A stretch of DNA of 64,000 nt from Deinococcus grandis (GTDB taxonomy: Bacteria > Deinococcota > Deinococci > Deinococcales > Deinococcaceae), in contig NZ_BCMS01000006.1 of assembly GCF_001485435.1 (NCBI RefSeq), forward strand, positions 1 to 64,000. Direction: 5' to 3'. Shown in pieces: positions 23,363-33,083 of this stretch. Made by a program: the position numbers and the translations under genes. The notes under the pieces were generated by a model. That model did no database searches, was not told the origin of the DNA, and saw only the letters and a list, made by a program, of their open reading frames with translations. Numbering within the stretch: position 1 is the stretch's first letter; every line of letters begins with the position of its first letter.

Positions 23363-23408
23363 GATAATCTTATCAATATTTGACAAGATTATCAAGCAGT
23401 GATAACCT
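23363..23408. promoter_or_regulatory. Operator and + strand promoter of the XRE locus
   Basis: The inverted repeat GATAATCTT (23363-23371) / AAGATTATC (23385-23393) overlaps a + strand promoter: TTGACA at 23380-23385, 17-bp spacer, TAACCT at 23403-23408. Repressor bound here would cover the -35 element and the start region of its own minus-strand gene. Confidence 0.6.
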
Positions 23409-23474
23409 GATGGCAGCAGAAAAGGGGCCAGCTTCCTACGGCCTCAGCCCCTTCTGCGACCTAGGGAGGTCTGT

Positions 23475-23783
23475 ATGACAGTGTATGGCATCAAGCAGAG
23501 CCTGCGGGGCATCTGCTCTAAGTGCGGCGCGCCCGACGGCGTCCGATTCGAGACGAACGTGCTCCTCTGCCCCCGCTGCACCACCGTCCAGGGCACCACC
23601 GACGCGGCGGACGATCACCTGGAACGCCTGATCGATTCCGCCCTGCACGCTTTCATGGACGCCTGGGAAGTGAACCCCGTCTTCAGCGCCGCGCCCGCTG
23701 CCCTGGCGGACCTCATCGCTGAGAACCTGAACGGCGCCCTGGAACGCGTGCAGGAACAGCGCGAGATGGCAGGTGAGCAGTGA
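23475..23783 (+). CDS. Zinc-ribbon protein, first of a tandem pair
   Basis: 102 aa, GGGAGG before the ATG. A zinc ribbon (CSKCGAPDGVRFETNVLLCP, then RC) is followed by a helical tail with LHAFMDAWEVNP. The next gene has the same layout and the related segment LLDVWEDNP, so the two are probably paralogues. It is the first gene downstream of the XRE-controlled promoter. Confidence 0.55.
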   Translation: MTVYGIKQSLRGICSKCGAPDGVRFETNVLLCPRCTTVQGTTDAADDHLERLIDSALHAFMDAWEVNPVFSAAPAALADLIAENLNGALERVQEQREMAGEQ

Positions 23784-24103
23784 TGCCCCGTGGCAAACAC
23801 TGGAACCCCAGCCTGATCGAACCCTGCCGTGGCTGCGGCCAGCGCGAAGGGCGCCCCGTTCAGAGTGCTAACGGTTACCTCTGCTCGACCTGCCATCAGG
23901 ACGAGATCAACTACAGCGCCGCCAAAGCGGAGATCACCGAAGCACTGTCCCCAATCCTGAACGAACTGCTGGACGTGTGGGAAGACAACCCCACCATGCG
24001 CCGCGACCACGCCAGCCTGAACGAGCTGTTCTCCGAGGGCCTGGCGCAGATTGGCGCGCAGATTCTCCTCGAACGCGCCGCCCGCAGGCCCCGTAGGCGC
24101 TGA
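23783..24103 (+). CDS. Zinc-ribbon protein, second of a tandem pair
   Basis: 106 aa from ATG 23783 (GTG 23780 is also possible), overlapping its paralogue's stop. It has CRGCGQREGRPVQSANGYLC with STC, then helices containing ILNELLDVWEDNPTMRRDHA, matching the preceding protein in order and spacing. The tail is basic. Function unknown; it may bind nucleic acid or a partner of the HNH enzyme that follows. Confidence 0.55.
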   Translation: MPRGKHWNPSLIEPCRGCGQREGRPVQSANGYLCSTCHQDEINYSAAKAEITEALSPILNELLDVWEDNPTMRRDHASLNELFSEGLAQIGAQILLERAARRPRRR

Positions 24104-24426
24104 TGTACCGGAGCGGCGATGCGTACAAGTCCAAGCATCGCCGCCGCGCCAAGGCAGTCGGCGCGCGCGGCAGCTTCGACAAGTGGGACGTCAGCATCCG
24201 CCTGGCTAAGCAGCGCGGACGGTGCCACTACTGTGGGGAAAGACTCGACACCCACGGGCCCAACAAATTCCAGGCGGACCACTGGATACCGCTCAGCCGA
24301 GGAGGAACGAACTATGCCGTCAACATCGTCTGCGCCTGCCCCGGCTGCAACCTCGCCAAAGGCGACAAGCTCCCGTGGGAATTCCGGCCAGCCCGCTGGG
24401 ACCCAGGAGCGCGGCGTGACGACTGA
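24103..24426 (+). CDS. HNH endonuclease
   Basis: 107 aa with a complete HNH motif: RGRCHYCGERL supplies the first zinc Cys pair, then ADHWIPLSRGGTNYAVNIV (catalytic Asp-His, then Asn), then CACPGCNLAKGDKLP with the second Cys pair and the final Asn/Lys. Small HNH enzymes in phages act as homing-type nucleases or in packaging. This one lies in a cargo island beside a GIY-YIG enzyme, which favours a mobile, free-standing nuclease. Confidence 0.8.
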   Translation: MYRSGDAYKSKHRRRAKAVGARGSFDKWDVSIRLAKQRGRCHYCGERLDTHGPNKFQADHWIPLSRGGTNYAVNIVCACPGCNLAKGDKLPWEFRPARWDPGARRDD

Positions 24427-25432
24427 AATGAAGACCTGCACCGTCTGCGCGGAACAGCTCCCGGCAACCCGGGAGTATTTCTACGCTGACAAGAAACCAG
24501 GCAGTCTGCGGGCACGGTGTAAGGCCTGTGAAGTGGCGAGACAGATGGTTACGTATCGCAAGAAGAACCCGCCACGCCTGAATGTTCCTGCAACGGCAAA
24601 GGCGTGCACCAAGTGCAAAGTTGAGAAGGCCTTGGACGATTTCCCGCGCAGCAAGCGCATGCGAGACGGACATTGCTCCTGGTGCAAAACGTGCCATGCA
24701 CAGGCGGATAAGGCTCGCAAAACGAAAATGGCGCCCGAACAGAAGCAAGAGCGGCAGCGGGCCCGGTGGGCCAACCGGAAACTCGCTCTTCAGCAGCGAC
24801 GCCGTGAGGGTGTAATTCCCGATCTGCGCGTGGACAAGAAGAAGCGAAGTGAGACTCTCGATCTGATCGGTCACGTCCCTTTCGGGGTCGCCGGGATCTA
24901 CAGCATCACCAACCGTCTCACAGGGCAGGTCTACGTCGGCAGCGCTCTGTGCGTCAGGGGGCGCTGGGCGACCCACATCTGGAGACTGCGCCGGGGCAAT
25001 CATCATTCCAGGCGTCTGCAAGGCGCGTGGACGCGTGACGGTGAGACTCAATTCGCCTTTGCCCTACTTGAGCAAGTGACAGCTGAACAGCATCTCCTGA
25101 CCATCGAGCAGGCCTGGATTAACTTCCTGCGTGCATATGCGCCGCGAGGTGGGTACAACACCAGCCCACTGGCGGGCAGCACGAGGGGAATCAAGAAAAC
25201 ACCAGACCAAATCGAACGGCACCGTCAGCAGATGCACGAGTCAGCCCACCCTTACTTCGTGAAGCATCCTGATGGACGCACTGAACTCGTCCCCAACATT
25301 GGATTATTCGCGCAGGCGAATGGCCTCAGCGCGAGCAATCTTCGTCGTGTTGGCGCGGGGCAGCAGGCCATGCACAAAGGCTACTGGTGCCGCAAGGCAA
25401 CTGAGCAGGAACGGCGATCATTCTTGGCATAG
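24416..25432 (+). CDS. GIY-YIG endonuclease with zinc fingers and HTH tail
   Basis: 338 aa from GTG 24416 (ATG 24428 alternative), overlapping the HNH gene. Two zinc-finger units lie at the N-terminus (CTVCAEQLPATREYF...CKAC; CTKCKVEKALDDFPRS...CKTCH). A basic helix follows, then the GIY-YIG core GIYSITNRLTGQVYVGSALC with RGRWATHIWRLRRGNH and its acidic partner further on. The C-terminal LFAQANGLSASNLRRVGAGQ is a NUMOD-like HTH for target binding. Lower GC and rarer codons than the tail genes mark it as acquired. It is probably a free-standing homing endonuclease. Confidence 0.8.
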   Translation: MTTEMKTCTVCAEQLPATREYFYADKKPGSLRARCKACEVARQMVTYRKKNPPRLNVPATAKACTKCKVEKALDDFPRSKRMRDGHCSWCKTCHAQADKARKTKMAPEQKQERQRARWANRKLALQQRRREGVIPDLRVDKKKRSETLDLIGHVPFGVAGIYSITNRLTGQVYVGSALCVRGRWATHIWRLRRGNHHSRRLQGAWTRDGETQFAFALLEQVTAEQHLLTIEQAWINFLRAYAPRGGYNTSPLAGSTRGIKKTPDQIERHRQQMHESAHPYFVKHPDGRTELVPNIGLFAQANGLSASNLRRVGAGQQAMHKGYWCRKATEQERRSFLA

Positions 25433-25440
25433 GCTGCGGC

Positions 25441-25749
25441 ATGACCCAAGATCAGAATCTGGCACTGGCGCAGCAGATGTACCTTTCGCAGCAGAAGAAC
25501 GTGACCGTCTACGTTCTTCTGGCACTGCTTTTGGGAGGACTGGGTGTCCACCACTTTTACCTTGGTCGCACTACCCCAGGTCTCTTACATCTGCTGCTCT
25601 GCTGGACTCTTGTTCCAAGTGTTCTGGCAGTCGCGCACGCCATCAACGGGCGTAAGGCGGTGCGCGATCGCAACACCGAGATCGCTCGTCACGTCGCGAC
25701 CACCCTGGGAGCGCCAGTCGATCCGCTGTTGAAAATGGCCATGATCTGA
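25441..25749 (+). CDS. TM2-domain membrane protein
   Basis: 102 aa. Two transmembrane segments are joined by a short turn: VYVLLALLLGGLGVHHFYLG and TTPGLLHLLLCWTLVPSVLA. The G-x-x-G-x-H-x-F-Y-L-G motif is the hallmark of TM2 domains. Function in bacteria is poorly defined. It is last in the cargo island and directly precedes a terminator; it may be a superinfection or host-interaction factor. Confidence 0.75.
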   Translation: MTQDQNLALAQQMYLSQQKNVTVYVLLALLLGGLGVHHFYLGRTTPGLLHLLLCWTLVPSVLAVAHAINGRKAVRDRNTEIARHVATTLGAPVDPLLKMAMI

Positions 25750-25769
25750 CCCTCAAACCGAGATCCACG

Positions 25770-25791
25770 CCGCCCCGCCCGGGGCGGTTTT
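25770..25791 (+). terminator. Rho-independent terminator before the tape measure gene
   Basis: CCGCCCC/GGGGCGG stem, loop GCCC, then TTTTC. It is only 33 bp before the tape measure start, with no promoter visible in between. Confidence 0.7.
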
Positions 25792-25824
25792 CTATTCCAC
25801 CCCTTTCCCGCTGGAGGTTCCCGC

Positions 25825-28800
25825 ATGTCCACTCGCGTCGGTGCCGCGCACCTCGACCTGACCGTCCTCACCGCCCCCGCCCGGCGCGAACTGACCGCGT
25901 TTGCAGCCAATGCCCGCGCGCTGCTCACCGGCCTGTCCCGCCCCGTCAAGATCGAGGTGAAGGCCGACGCGGCCCAGGTGCGCACCCAGGTGGACGCCGT
26001 GAAGGCCGAGTTCACGAACCTCCAGAACAGCCTGAAGAACGTCCTGAAGGTCGACGTGAGTGCCCTGAAGAGCGTGATCAGCAAGATCGGTAAGCAGATC
26101 ACGGACCTGACGGCTCTGGAGACGAAACTCCGCGCCCTGGGGAATGGCGGTAGTGGGGGCGGTGGTACGGGGGCCGGTGGCGGCAGTCCCGGTGTCAACA
26201 ACCAGTACGCCGCGCAGCTGCGAGGCCTGCAGGCCGATCTGAAGAACAGCGCCCTGAGTACCGCGCAGTTCGAACTGGCCACCCGCAACCTCAAGACCAC
26301 CATCGACAGTGAAATCGCGTCCCTGCGCGCCGCCGGTCCGCTCACGCAGGCCCAGCAGGCCCGTCTGGACGCCCTGCGCGTCAGTAGCGCCCAGGCCGGA
26401 ACGGCCCTCAAGGGTCTCGCCGACCAGCAGGCCCGCGCGACCCGTGAAGCTGCCAGGGGTGCCGAGCGCACCCAGGTGGACGGCGTGCGTCGCCTCGCCA
26501 CGGAACTCCAGAACGCCCAGAGCCGCTACGACCGGGGCGCGCTGAGTCTGCGCGGGTACCTGCGGGAGATGCAGCGCATCCAGGCGGCCGGCAGCGGCAT
26601 GGCGTCCGGCCTGACCGCCGGGAGTCGCGCCGCGACGGACCTGGAACGCGTGATGGGTGGCCTCAACCGCGCCACGCGCGGATTGAATGATGCTTCCATA
26701 ACCAAGATTCGGACCGACCTCGCTGCGGCCAGGGCGGAGTTCGAGCGGGCTACGGCGGCGGCGGGAAGGTTTGGCGACAAGCGCGCTGCCATCCAGGCGT
26801 ACGAGGCGAGCATGCGCAGCCTCGAAACGCGCATCCGAAGCGTTGGTGAACGGGCCACGATCACCGCCCGGCAGACTGGCGAACTGGGCCGCATCAGTAC
26901 GAACATCCGCAGCAGCCTGAACAGCCTGAACAGTAGTCCCAGTGGTGTAGGTCTCGCGGGTAGCATCATGGCAGCCCTTAAGCAGCTGCCGCAATTCGCT
27001 GCCGCCGCCGGGGGCAGCCTGGGTGCAGCAGCAGCGCAGGCAACCTCCCTGAGTGGGGGCCTCATGGCTGCTGGAGGCGCCGCAGCTAAGGTTAACCCCA
27101 TACTTGCGGCACTCGTTGCGGTTGTCGCTGGTCTCGTCGCAGTGCTGGCAAGCAGTATCGGGCCAGCCGCGCAGTTCCAGCAGACGCTGACCGACATCAA
27201 GGCCCTGACCCAGCCGACGACAGCCGAACTGGAGCGTCTACGTCAGGCCACATTCGACGTCGGAAAGCCCCTCGGGGTGGGCGCGCGTGACGCGGCCGCC
27301 GCCGTCCTGGAACTGAACAAGGCAGGCCTGTCCGCGAAGGACGCCGTGGGCGGTGGGCTGAAGGGCGCGCTGGATCTTGCTGGGGCTGCGGGAATTAGCG
27401 CGGCTGAGGGCGCCACCATCGCCGTGAGCGCCATGACCGCGTTCGGTCTGCAGGCGCAGCAACTGCCGGGCGTCGCCGACGTGTTCGCCAACTTCGCGAA
27501 CAAAACATTCCTCGGAGCCCAGGACCTGTCCCAGGCGATTGCCGCCGTGGGTCCGGTCGCGCGGGACGCTGGGATCGGCCTCGAGCAGTTCGCCGGGCTG
27601 ATGGCCACCCTCGCGCAGGGCGGCTTCAAGAACATGAGTGACGCGGGCACGTCACTCAAGACCATGCTGCTGAGCCTCACGGCACCGAGCAGTGAGGCGG
27701 CGAAAGCGCTGAGGGCGGTCAATGTCAGCGCCTTCGACAGCAAGGGGCAGACACGACCCCTCAATGCCGTGCTTGCTGATCTGCGCGCCAAGCTTGTGCA
27801 GCTCACGCCTGAAGCTCAAAAGGGCGTCCTTAAACAAATTTTTGGTACCGACGCGATTCGGGCCGCGCAAATCCTGCTGCGTGAAGGGCCCCGCGCCATC
27901 AACGCCAATACCGAAGCGATGCGGAAACAGGGCGAAGCGGCCCGCGTCGCGAAGGAACGACTCGACTCCCTCCAGGGCGCCGGGAAGCAGTTCGGCGCGG
28001 CATTCGAACAGCTGAAAATTCAGATCGGCACGCCGTTCCTCGCGGCGCTGACTGGCATCGTACGGGGCGCCACTGGTGCCGTGAACGCCCTGACCAGCCT
28101 GAACGACCAGGCTGCCAAGGGGCAGGGGCCGCTGGCCGGACTGCGTGACCTCGCGCAGGCCCTCGGCAGCACTTTCGGCAGCGTGTTCGCGGGCATTGCG
28201 GCCCTGTGGAATTCGCTCCTCGCGCCGGTCTTCCGGGCGCTGGGTGCGGTGGTCGGCGTGGTCCTCCAGGGGATCGTCACCGGCCTGACCGCGTTCTTCA
28301 ACCTCGCTAGCGCTGTGTTCCAGGGAGTCGGGACGGCCATCCAGGCACTGCTGGGCGTGTTCGGTACGAGCGGAGCGGGCATCCAGTCCAGCGCCACCGG
28401 CATGGCCGAGACAGTCGTGCAGGGCAGCGCCATCATGCGCGCCGCGCTCGTCGCGCTGGGCCGCTTCACCGCCACGCTTCCCGAAGTGTTCAAGCTCGCC
28501 GGGACGGGCATCGGGACAGTCCTAGGCGGCGTGACCCGTGTCATGCAGGGCTTCGGGCAGGGCGTCCGCGCCGTGTTCGTCGCTGCTGGCGGGTACGTGG
28601 GTGCTTTCGCCTCTGCCGTTGGGCGGAATGTCCAGGGCATCGGACTCATCCTGAAAGGCCTCACTGGAATCTTCGGCGCGCTCCTCCTGGCCGTCCGGAA
28701 CGCGTTCGTCGAGAAGGCCGGAGTGGTCCTTGCAGCGGGCGTACGCCTGTACGGGCAGTTCACAGACGGTGTCGCTAACGTCCTCCAGCAGGGCGCGGCA

Positions 28801-31800
28801 TACTTCTTCCGGTACGTCGTGCAGCCCGTCCAGGCGGGCGCGGACTTCCTCCTGACCGCGTACAACCGCGTAAGCGGCATCGTCGCCGGGGCCGCCACCC
28901 GCATCGGTCAGGTGCTCGCCCCGATTGGGAGCGTCCTGAAAGCCCTGGGGCTGAGTATCGGCGACACGCTCGCCGGGGTCGCGAAAGCCGCTGTGGATAC
29001 GTCTGTGGGCATTGTGGACCGCTTCGCTGGATCGGCGCGCGCGGCATACGAGCGTGCCCAAGCGGCCGCTCAAGCTGCCGCGACCAGCACAGCCTCCAGC
29101 ACCGCCACTGGTGTCGCCAATGCCCTCACGGGCGCTAGCGGCGCCCTCGGCGATTTCGTGAAAGACAATGGTGCCGGTAGTGCCATGACGGCCGCGCTGG
29201 GTGACGTGCAGGCTGGATTCAAGGCGGTCAGTTCTTCCGGCCAGCAGCTTCAAAAGGACATTGCCGGTGTTACGGGCGTCCTCAAGAATGATCTGACTGG
29301 GGCAAGTGGGACGGCCGCCGCTGGACTCGGAGAGATCCGAACCGGCGCGCAGCTGACTGGTGCCGCCGTTGATCTTGTGAAGCGCAACGTGCAGGACGCC
29401 GTGCAGGGGTTCACGCAGGACGTGAAGACCCTGGGGCAGACGGCGAAAGCTACCGCTGCGGCCGTGGGCACAATCAAACCGCCCGCTGTGATGCCGACGG
29501 GCACCAAGACGCTGGATGACATCGGACTTGGTGACGATAAAGGTGGCAAGAAAGGTGGCGCGAAGGGCGCCAAGGGCAACTCGAAAGTCACCGCTGCTGA
29601 CCTGAATGCCATGGACGAGTACAAACGGCGTCTCGATGGGATGACCCTCGCGGAACTTCGCAACGAGAAGGCCCTTCAGACTCGTCTGGGTAACACCAAG
29701 AAGCTCGCTGCTGTTCTCGCCGAGATCAAGCAGAAGGAGGCTGAGGCGACGCGTCAAGTGCAGTTGAGCGGCGCGGCTCTGACGAAGTACAAGGAGGCGT
29801 TGCGAGCGAAGAGCGCCGAGCAGCTCAAGGCGCTTGAAGCGGATGCGCGCGCTAAGAACCTCGGGCCACAACTGAACGCCATCCTGGCTGAGCAGAAGCG
29901 GCGTACTGAGGCGAAAGCGGCTGCTGATCGGAAGGCCTCACAGGAGGCCCAGAAGCACGCCACCGTCGCGGCCAACCTGCGGCGGGAAGTCGGGCAGCTC
30001 AACGACCGCTTCAAGCTCCAGGTGCAGCAGGGCAAAGTTACCGCTGAGAGCCTGCTGGCCTATCGTCAGGCGCTGGCTGACGCGAAGGCCAAAGTCGACC
30101 AGTTGCCGCCCGCTTTACGGGCCAGCGTGACCGCCCTGGTGACGCAAGGTCAAACCCTGGCCGCTCAAGGCCAGACGCTCGTCAACCACCGCAGCGAAGT
30201 TGAGAAGCTCCGAGCGGAAGTTGATAAGTGGACCCTGGCTGCGCTGGAGAACGCCCGCGCCCGGGTCATGGCCAACGGCGGCGACAAAGACAAGCTGGCG
30301 CTGCTGGACGCCGAGATTGCCAAGCGTAAACAGCTCAGTGACGCTCAGGCCGCGCAAGTCCTGACCGAAAGCCAACTCTCCCAGGCGACTGCCAACCAGG
30401 AAGGCGCGGAAGGCGAGTACGAGAATCGAAAGGCCGCAGCTAAGGGCAACCTGTCGGAACTGCTCGCCATCGAAATCCAACTCGGACAGAAGGTGCAGGC
30501 CGCTCGTGATAAGGCCGCACGGGCCGCAGCGGCGAATGAAGAGCGACAGATCCGGGAGAGGTACGGCAAGCTGCTTGGTCTTGAGGGGCTGACGGCTCAG
30601 CGACGGAAGGAACTGGAAAGCGCGCGTGACCGTGAGCTGACGGCCAATGGGACTCGTCTGACCAACGCCCTGGCGAAGAACGCGACGGACCGCGCCGTGG
30701 CGGAAGAGGACGCCCGCCGCAACCTGAACGCCACACTGGAAGGCCTGGACCGCGAAGTGGCGGGGCGTATCAGAGCGAACCTGCTCGCCGACCTCGAACA
30801 GCGCACCCGCGACGTCGAGGCGCAGCAGCAGGAGGAGCTGGACGCCGAGGGGCTCACCGAGGCGCAGAAGCTGGAGATCCGCAAGCGGTTCCAGCCACAG
30901 CTGCTTGCCGCCAAGCAATCCGAATTGGACCAGGTGCGCGCGATCGAGGAAGTTGGTGAGCAGGAACGGTACCGCGCGGCTCTTGCCGAGGCGGAGCAGC
31001 AGGGCATTCTCGATCAACGTCGTCTTCAGGCTGATGGGTCGTACCTCACGGTACGTCAACTGCTGGAGAAAGATCACCGCGCCGAAATGGACCGTATCGG
31101 TCGCGAGGCTCAGCGGTCGCTGCGTGACTACGAGCTGGAGGTTAAGCGTGATACCGGCAGGCAGATTGTCGCCGCCGACAAGGAGACCAGCGCTCAGCTG
31201 AAGGACGAGGCTGATGACCGCATTCAGGCACTGGAAGACAATCTTGACGACCAGAGTGCCGCGCAGCGCGCGGCAGCCCGGACGGTGCTCCAAGCGTGGC
31301 GGGTCACCTACGCTGCAATGGGTAAGAGCGGCGAGGAGGCCGTCAAACAGATCGACGCGGCGCTGAGGAAGCTCGACGCCATCTCAGTGAAAATTCGCCA
31401 GAATGCCGGAGCGCTCGTTGAAGATCCTGCCGCACTGCTGTCGTCTGGCGCGAAGGATGTCGCCGCTGTTGGTAAGCCGGATGATGCTGACAGCGCGCGG
31501 GCCAAGGCTGAATCTCAGTTCGATCAGTTGGCGGAGACCTACTCGGCCAAGCTTGCCGTACTGAAAGACGCCCTGGCGGCGTTTGCTGAGAAGAAGGACC
31601 AGGACCTCACTCCGAATGAGCGCCTAGTTCGTGATGGGCTGCTTGCCACCCAGGCGGCGTACACCACTCTGCTCAGCAACGTGAGAGCTGCGGCGGCCAA
31701 GGCCGGAGCGGATGCCGCTCAGGCCTTCACTCAGGCTCAGAAGGACCAGGCAGCCGAGAGCGCCCTGGCACTCGTCGAAGCCCAGCATGCCCTGGCGGAA

Positions 31801-33069
31801 GCGGAAGGTCGGGACGATGGACCGGCCTACAAAGCAGGCATCGCGGTGGCCCTGGCCTACTGGCGCGGCCGTCTGGCTGGACTGAAGGCGGCCGCGCAGG
31901 AAGGTACGCCCGAGTACCTGAACGTCCTGAAGACCATCACCGACCTGGAAGGGAAGATCGCGGCGACCGGCAACCCCGTCGGGGACCGCCTCAGCATGCT
32001 CGCCGGACTGATCGGGAAGGGCGGGAAACTCCAGGGCACCATCAGCGCCGGACTGGACGGACTGGCCGCGTACCTGAAGAACGGAGGTGGCAAGGGCGGC
32101 CTGATCGCCGGGGCGCAGGCCCTGGTCAGCGGACTCGCCGGAGTGTTCAAGACCGGAGACGAGGACATCGATAAGGTCATCGACACGTTCGTCAGTGGTG
32201 TGCAGGCCACGCTGGGCGCCCTCGCGAAGGGCGACTGGATCGGCGCGCTCATCGCCGGGGTGACCACGGTCGTCACCACCATCATCGACATCTTCACCGG
32301 CGGCGCGAACAGCGCCAAGAAAGCCGCGCAGCAGATCAGCGACGCCACGAAGGACGTGAAGTTCTTCGACCTCAGCAAGTACGCGAAGGTCGAGTCGCGC
32401 GGAGGGTTCTGGGGGTTCCTGGGCTTCAAGAAAGCCTCGATCGACCAGGAAGCCGTGGACATCGCCAAGAGTCTCGGCGACGCGCTGTACAGCGCCATCA
32501 GCGGCGCGATGCTCAAGGGCATCAAGGAAGGGAAACGGTCCTTCGGTGAACTCGGCCTGGACGTCCGCGAAGGCCTCGGCCAGCAGATCCTCCAGGGTCT
32601 GATCGACGGGTTCCTCAAGGGCGCGATCATGCAGGGCATCCTGCAGCCGTTCCTCGACAAGTACATCGCCGCCATGAAAAGCGGGAACGCCCAGGCGCTC
32701 GCGGAAGCCGCGAACGGCCTCCAGGGTGCCATCGCGCAGGGGAACAGCGCCCTCGCGCAGTTCTACGAGACCGTCCTCGTGCCCGCCGCCGAGCAGATGG
32801 GGCAGTTCGGCACGGACGGCCAGAGCGCCGGCGGGACCGGCAGCGCCGCCCTCGACCTCGGACTGGCCGCCGCGCCCGCCGCCGTGGCCGCCGCACCCGC
32901 GTACATGGTCGAGCACACGACTGCGCTGACGGAACTGACTCCCGTCCTCCGTGACGTCACGCGAGTCTTCGGACGCCTTGCCGATGACGGCCTGCACGTC
33001 GAGGCGGAAAGCACCGTCACCGTCAACGCACCCACCAGCGACCTGCGCGCATACGCCACCCGCTCCTGA
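25825..33069 (+). CDS. Tail tape measure protein (TP901 type)
   Basis: 2,414 aa, GGAGG before the ATG. The N-terminal ~330 residues are coiled coil. A hydrophobic stretch NPILAALVAVVAGLVAVLAS (about 430-450) leads into the TP901 core (ATFDVGKPLGVGARDAAAAV; GAQDLSQAIAAVGPVARDAG; GTDAIRAAQILLREGP). Later parts hold more hydrophobic helices (about 820-1060), a Lys/Gly-rich hinge near 1240, and over 500 residues of coiled coil. The C-terminal region is Gly/Ala-rich with further membrane-like helices. It sets tail length and passes into the host membrane during DNA entry. Confidence 0.9.
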   Translation: MSTRVGAAHLDLTVLTAPARRELTAFAANARALLTGLSRPVKIEVKADAAQVRTQVDAVKAEFTNLQNSLKNVLKVDVSALKSVISKIGKQITDLTALETKLRALGNGGSGGGGTGAGGGSPGVNNQYAAQLRGLQADLKNSALSTAQFELATRNLKTTIDSEIASLRAAGPLTQAQQARLDALRVSSAQAGTALKGLADQQARATREAARGAERTQVDGVRRLATELQNAQSRYDRGALSLRGYLREMQRIQAAGSGMASGLTAGSRAATDLERVMGGLNRATRGLNDASITKIRTDLAAARAEFERATAAAGRFGDKRAAIQAYEASMRSLETRIRSVGERATITARQTGELGRISTNIRSSLNSLNSSPSGVGLAGSIMAALKQLPQFAAAAGGSLGAAAAQATSLSGGLMAAGGAAAKVNPILAALVAVVAGLVAVLASSIGPAAQFQQTLTDIKALTQPTTAELERLRQATFDVGKPLGVGARDAAAAVLELNKAGLSAKDAVGGGLKGALDLAGAAGISAAEGATIAVSAMTAFGLQAQQLPGVADVFANFANKTFLGAQDLSQAIAAVGPVARDAGIGLEQFAGLMATLAQGGFKNMSDAGTSLKTMLLSLTAPSSEAAKALRAVNVSAFDSKGQTRPLNAVLADLRAKLVQLTPEAQKGVLKQIFGTDAIRAAQILLREGPRAINANTEAMRKQGEAARVAKERLDSLQGAGKQFGAAFEQLKIQIGTPFLAALTGIVRGATGAVNALTSLNDQAAKGQGPLAGLRDLAQALGSTFGSVFAGIAALWNSLLAPVFRALGAVVGVVLQGIVTGLTAFFNLASAVFQGVGTAIQALLGVFGTSGAGIQSSATGMAETVVQGSAIMRAALVALGRFTATLPEVFKLAGTGIGTVLGGVTRVMQGFGQGVRAVFVAAGGYVGAFASAVGRNVQGIGLILKGLTGIFGALLLAVRNAFVEKAGVVLAAGVRLYGQFTDGVANVLQQGAAYFFRYVVQPVQAGADFLLTAYNRVSGIVAGAATRIGQVLAPIGSVLKALGLSIGDTLAGVAKAAVDTSVGIVDRFAGSARAAYERAQAAAQAAATSTASSTATGVANALTGASGALGDFVKDNGAGSAMTAALGDVQAGFKAVSSSGQQLQKDIAGVTGVLKNDLTGASGTAAAGLGEIRTGAQLTGAAVDLVKRNVQDAVQGFTQDVKTLGQTAKATAAAVGTIKPPAVMPTGTKTLDDIGLGDDKGGKKGGAKGAKGNSKVTAADLNAMDEYKRRLDGMTLAELRNEKALQTRLGNTKKLAAVLAEIKQKEAEATRQVQLSGAALTKYKEALRAKSAEQLKALEADARAKNLGPQLNAILAEQKRRTEAKAAADRKASQEAQKHATVAANLRREVGQLNDRFKLQVQQGKVTAESLLAYRQALADAKAKVDQLPPALRASVTALVTQGQTLAAQGQTLVNHRSEVEKLRAEVDKWTLAALENARARVMANGGDKDKLALLDAEIAKRKQLSDAQAAQVLTESQLSQATANQEGAEGEYENRKAAAKGNLSELLAIEIQLGQKVQAARDKAARAAAANEERQIRERYGKLLGLEGLTAQRRKELESARDRELTANGTRLTNALAKNATDRAVAEEDARRNLNATLEGLDREVAGRIRANLLADLEQRTRDVEAQQQEELDAEGLTEAQKLEIRKRFQPQLLAAKQSELDQVRAIEEVGEQERYRAALAEAEQQGILDQRRLQADGSYLTVRQLLEKDHRAEMDRIGREAQRSLRDYELEVKRDTGRQIVAADKETSAQLKDEADDRIQALEDNLDDQSAAQRAAARTVLQAWRVTYAAMGKSGEEAVKQIDAALRKLDAISVKIRQNAGALVEDPAALLSSGAKDVAAVGKPDDADSARAKAESQFDQLAETYSAKLAVLKDALAAFAEKKDQDLTPNERLVRDGLLATQAAYTTLLSNVRAAAAKAGADAAQAFTQAQKDQAAESALALVEAQHALAEAEGRDDGPAYKAGIAVALAYWRGRLAGLKAAAQEGTPEYLNVLKTITDLEGKIAATGNPVGDRLSMLAGLIGKGGKLQGTISAGLDGLAAYLKNGGGKGGLIAGAQALVSGLAGVFKTGDEDIDKVIDTFVSGVQATLGALAKGDWIGALIAGVTTVVTTIIDIFTGGANSAKKAAQQISDATKDVKFFDLSKYAKVESRGGFWGFLGFKKASIDQEAVDIAKSLGDALYSAISGAMLKGIKEGKRSFGELGLDVREGLGQQILQGLIDGFLKGAIMQGILQPFLDKYIAAMKSGNAQALAEAANGLQGAIAQGNSALAQFYETVLVPAAEQMGQFGTDGQSAGGTGSAALDLGLAAAPAAVAAAPAYMVEHTTALTELTPVLRDVTRVFGRLADDGLHVEAESTVTVNAPTSDLRAYATRS

Positions 33070-33083
33070 ATCACGGAGGTGCC

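Noticed and set aside
31624..32997. 457-codon minus-strand frame within the tape measure region
   Set aside because: Antisense shadow of the tape measure gene, without ribosome-binding site or plausible composition.
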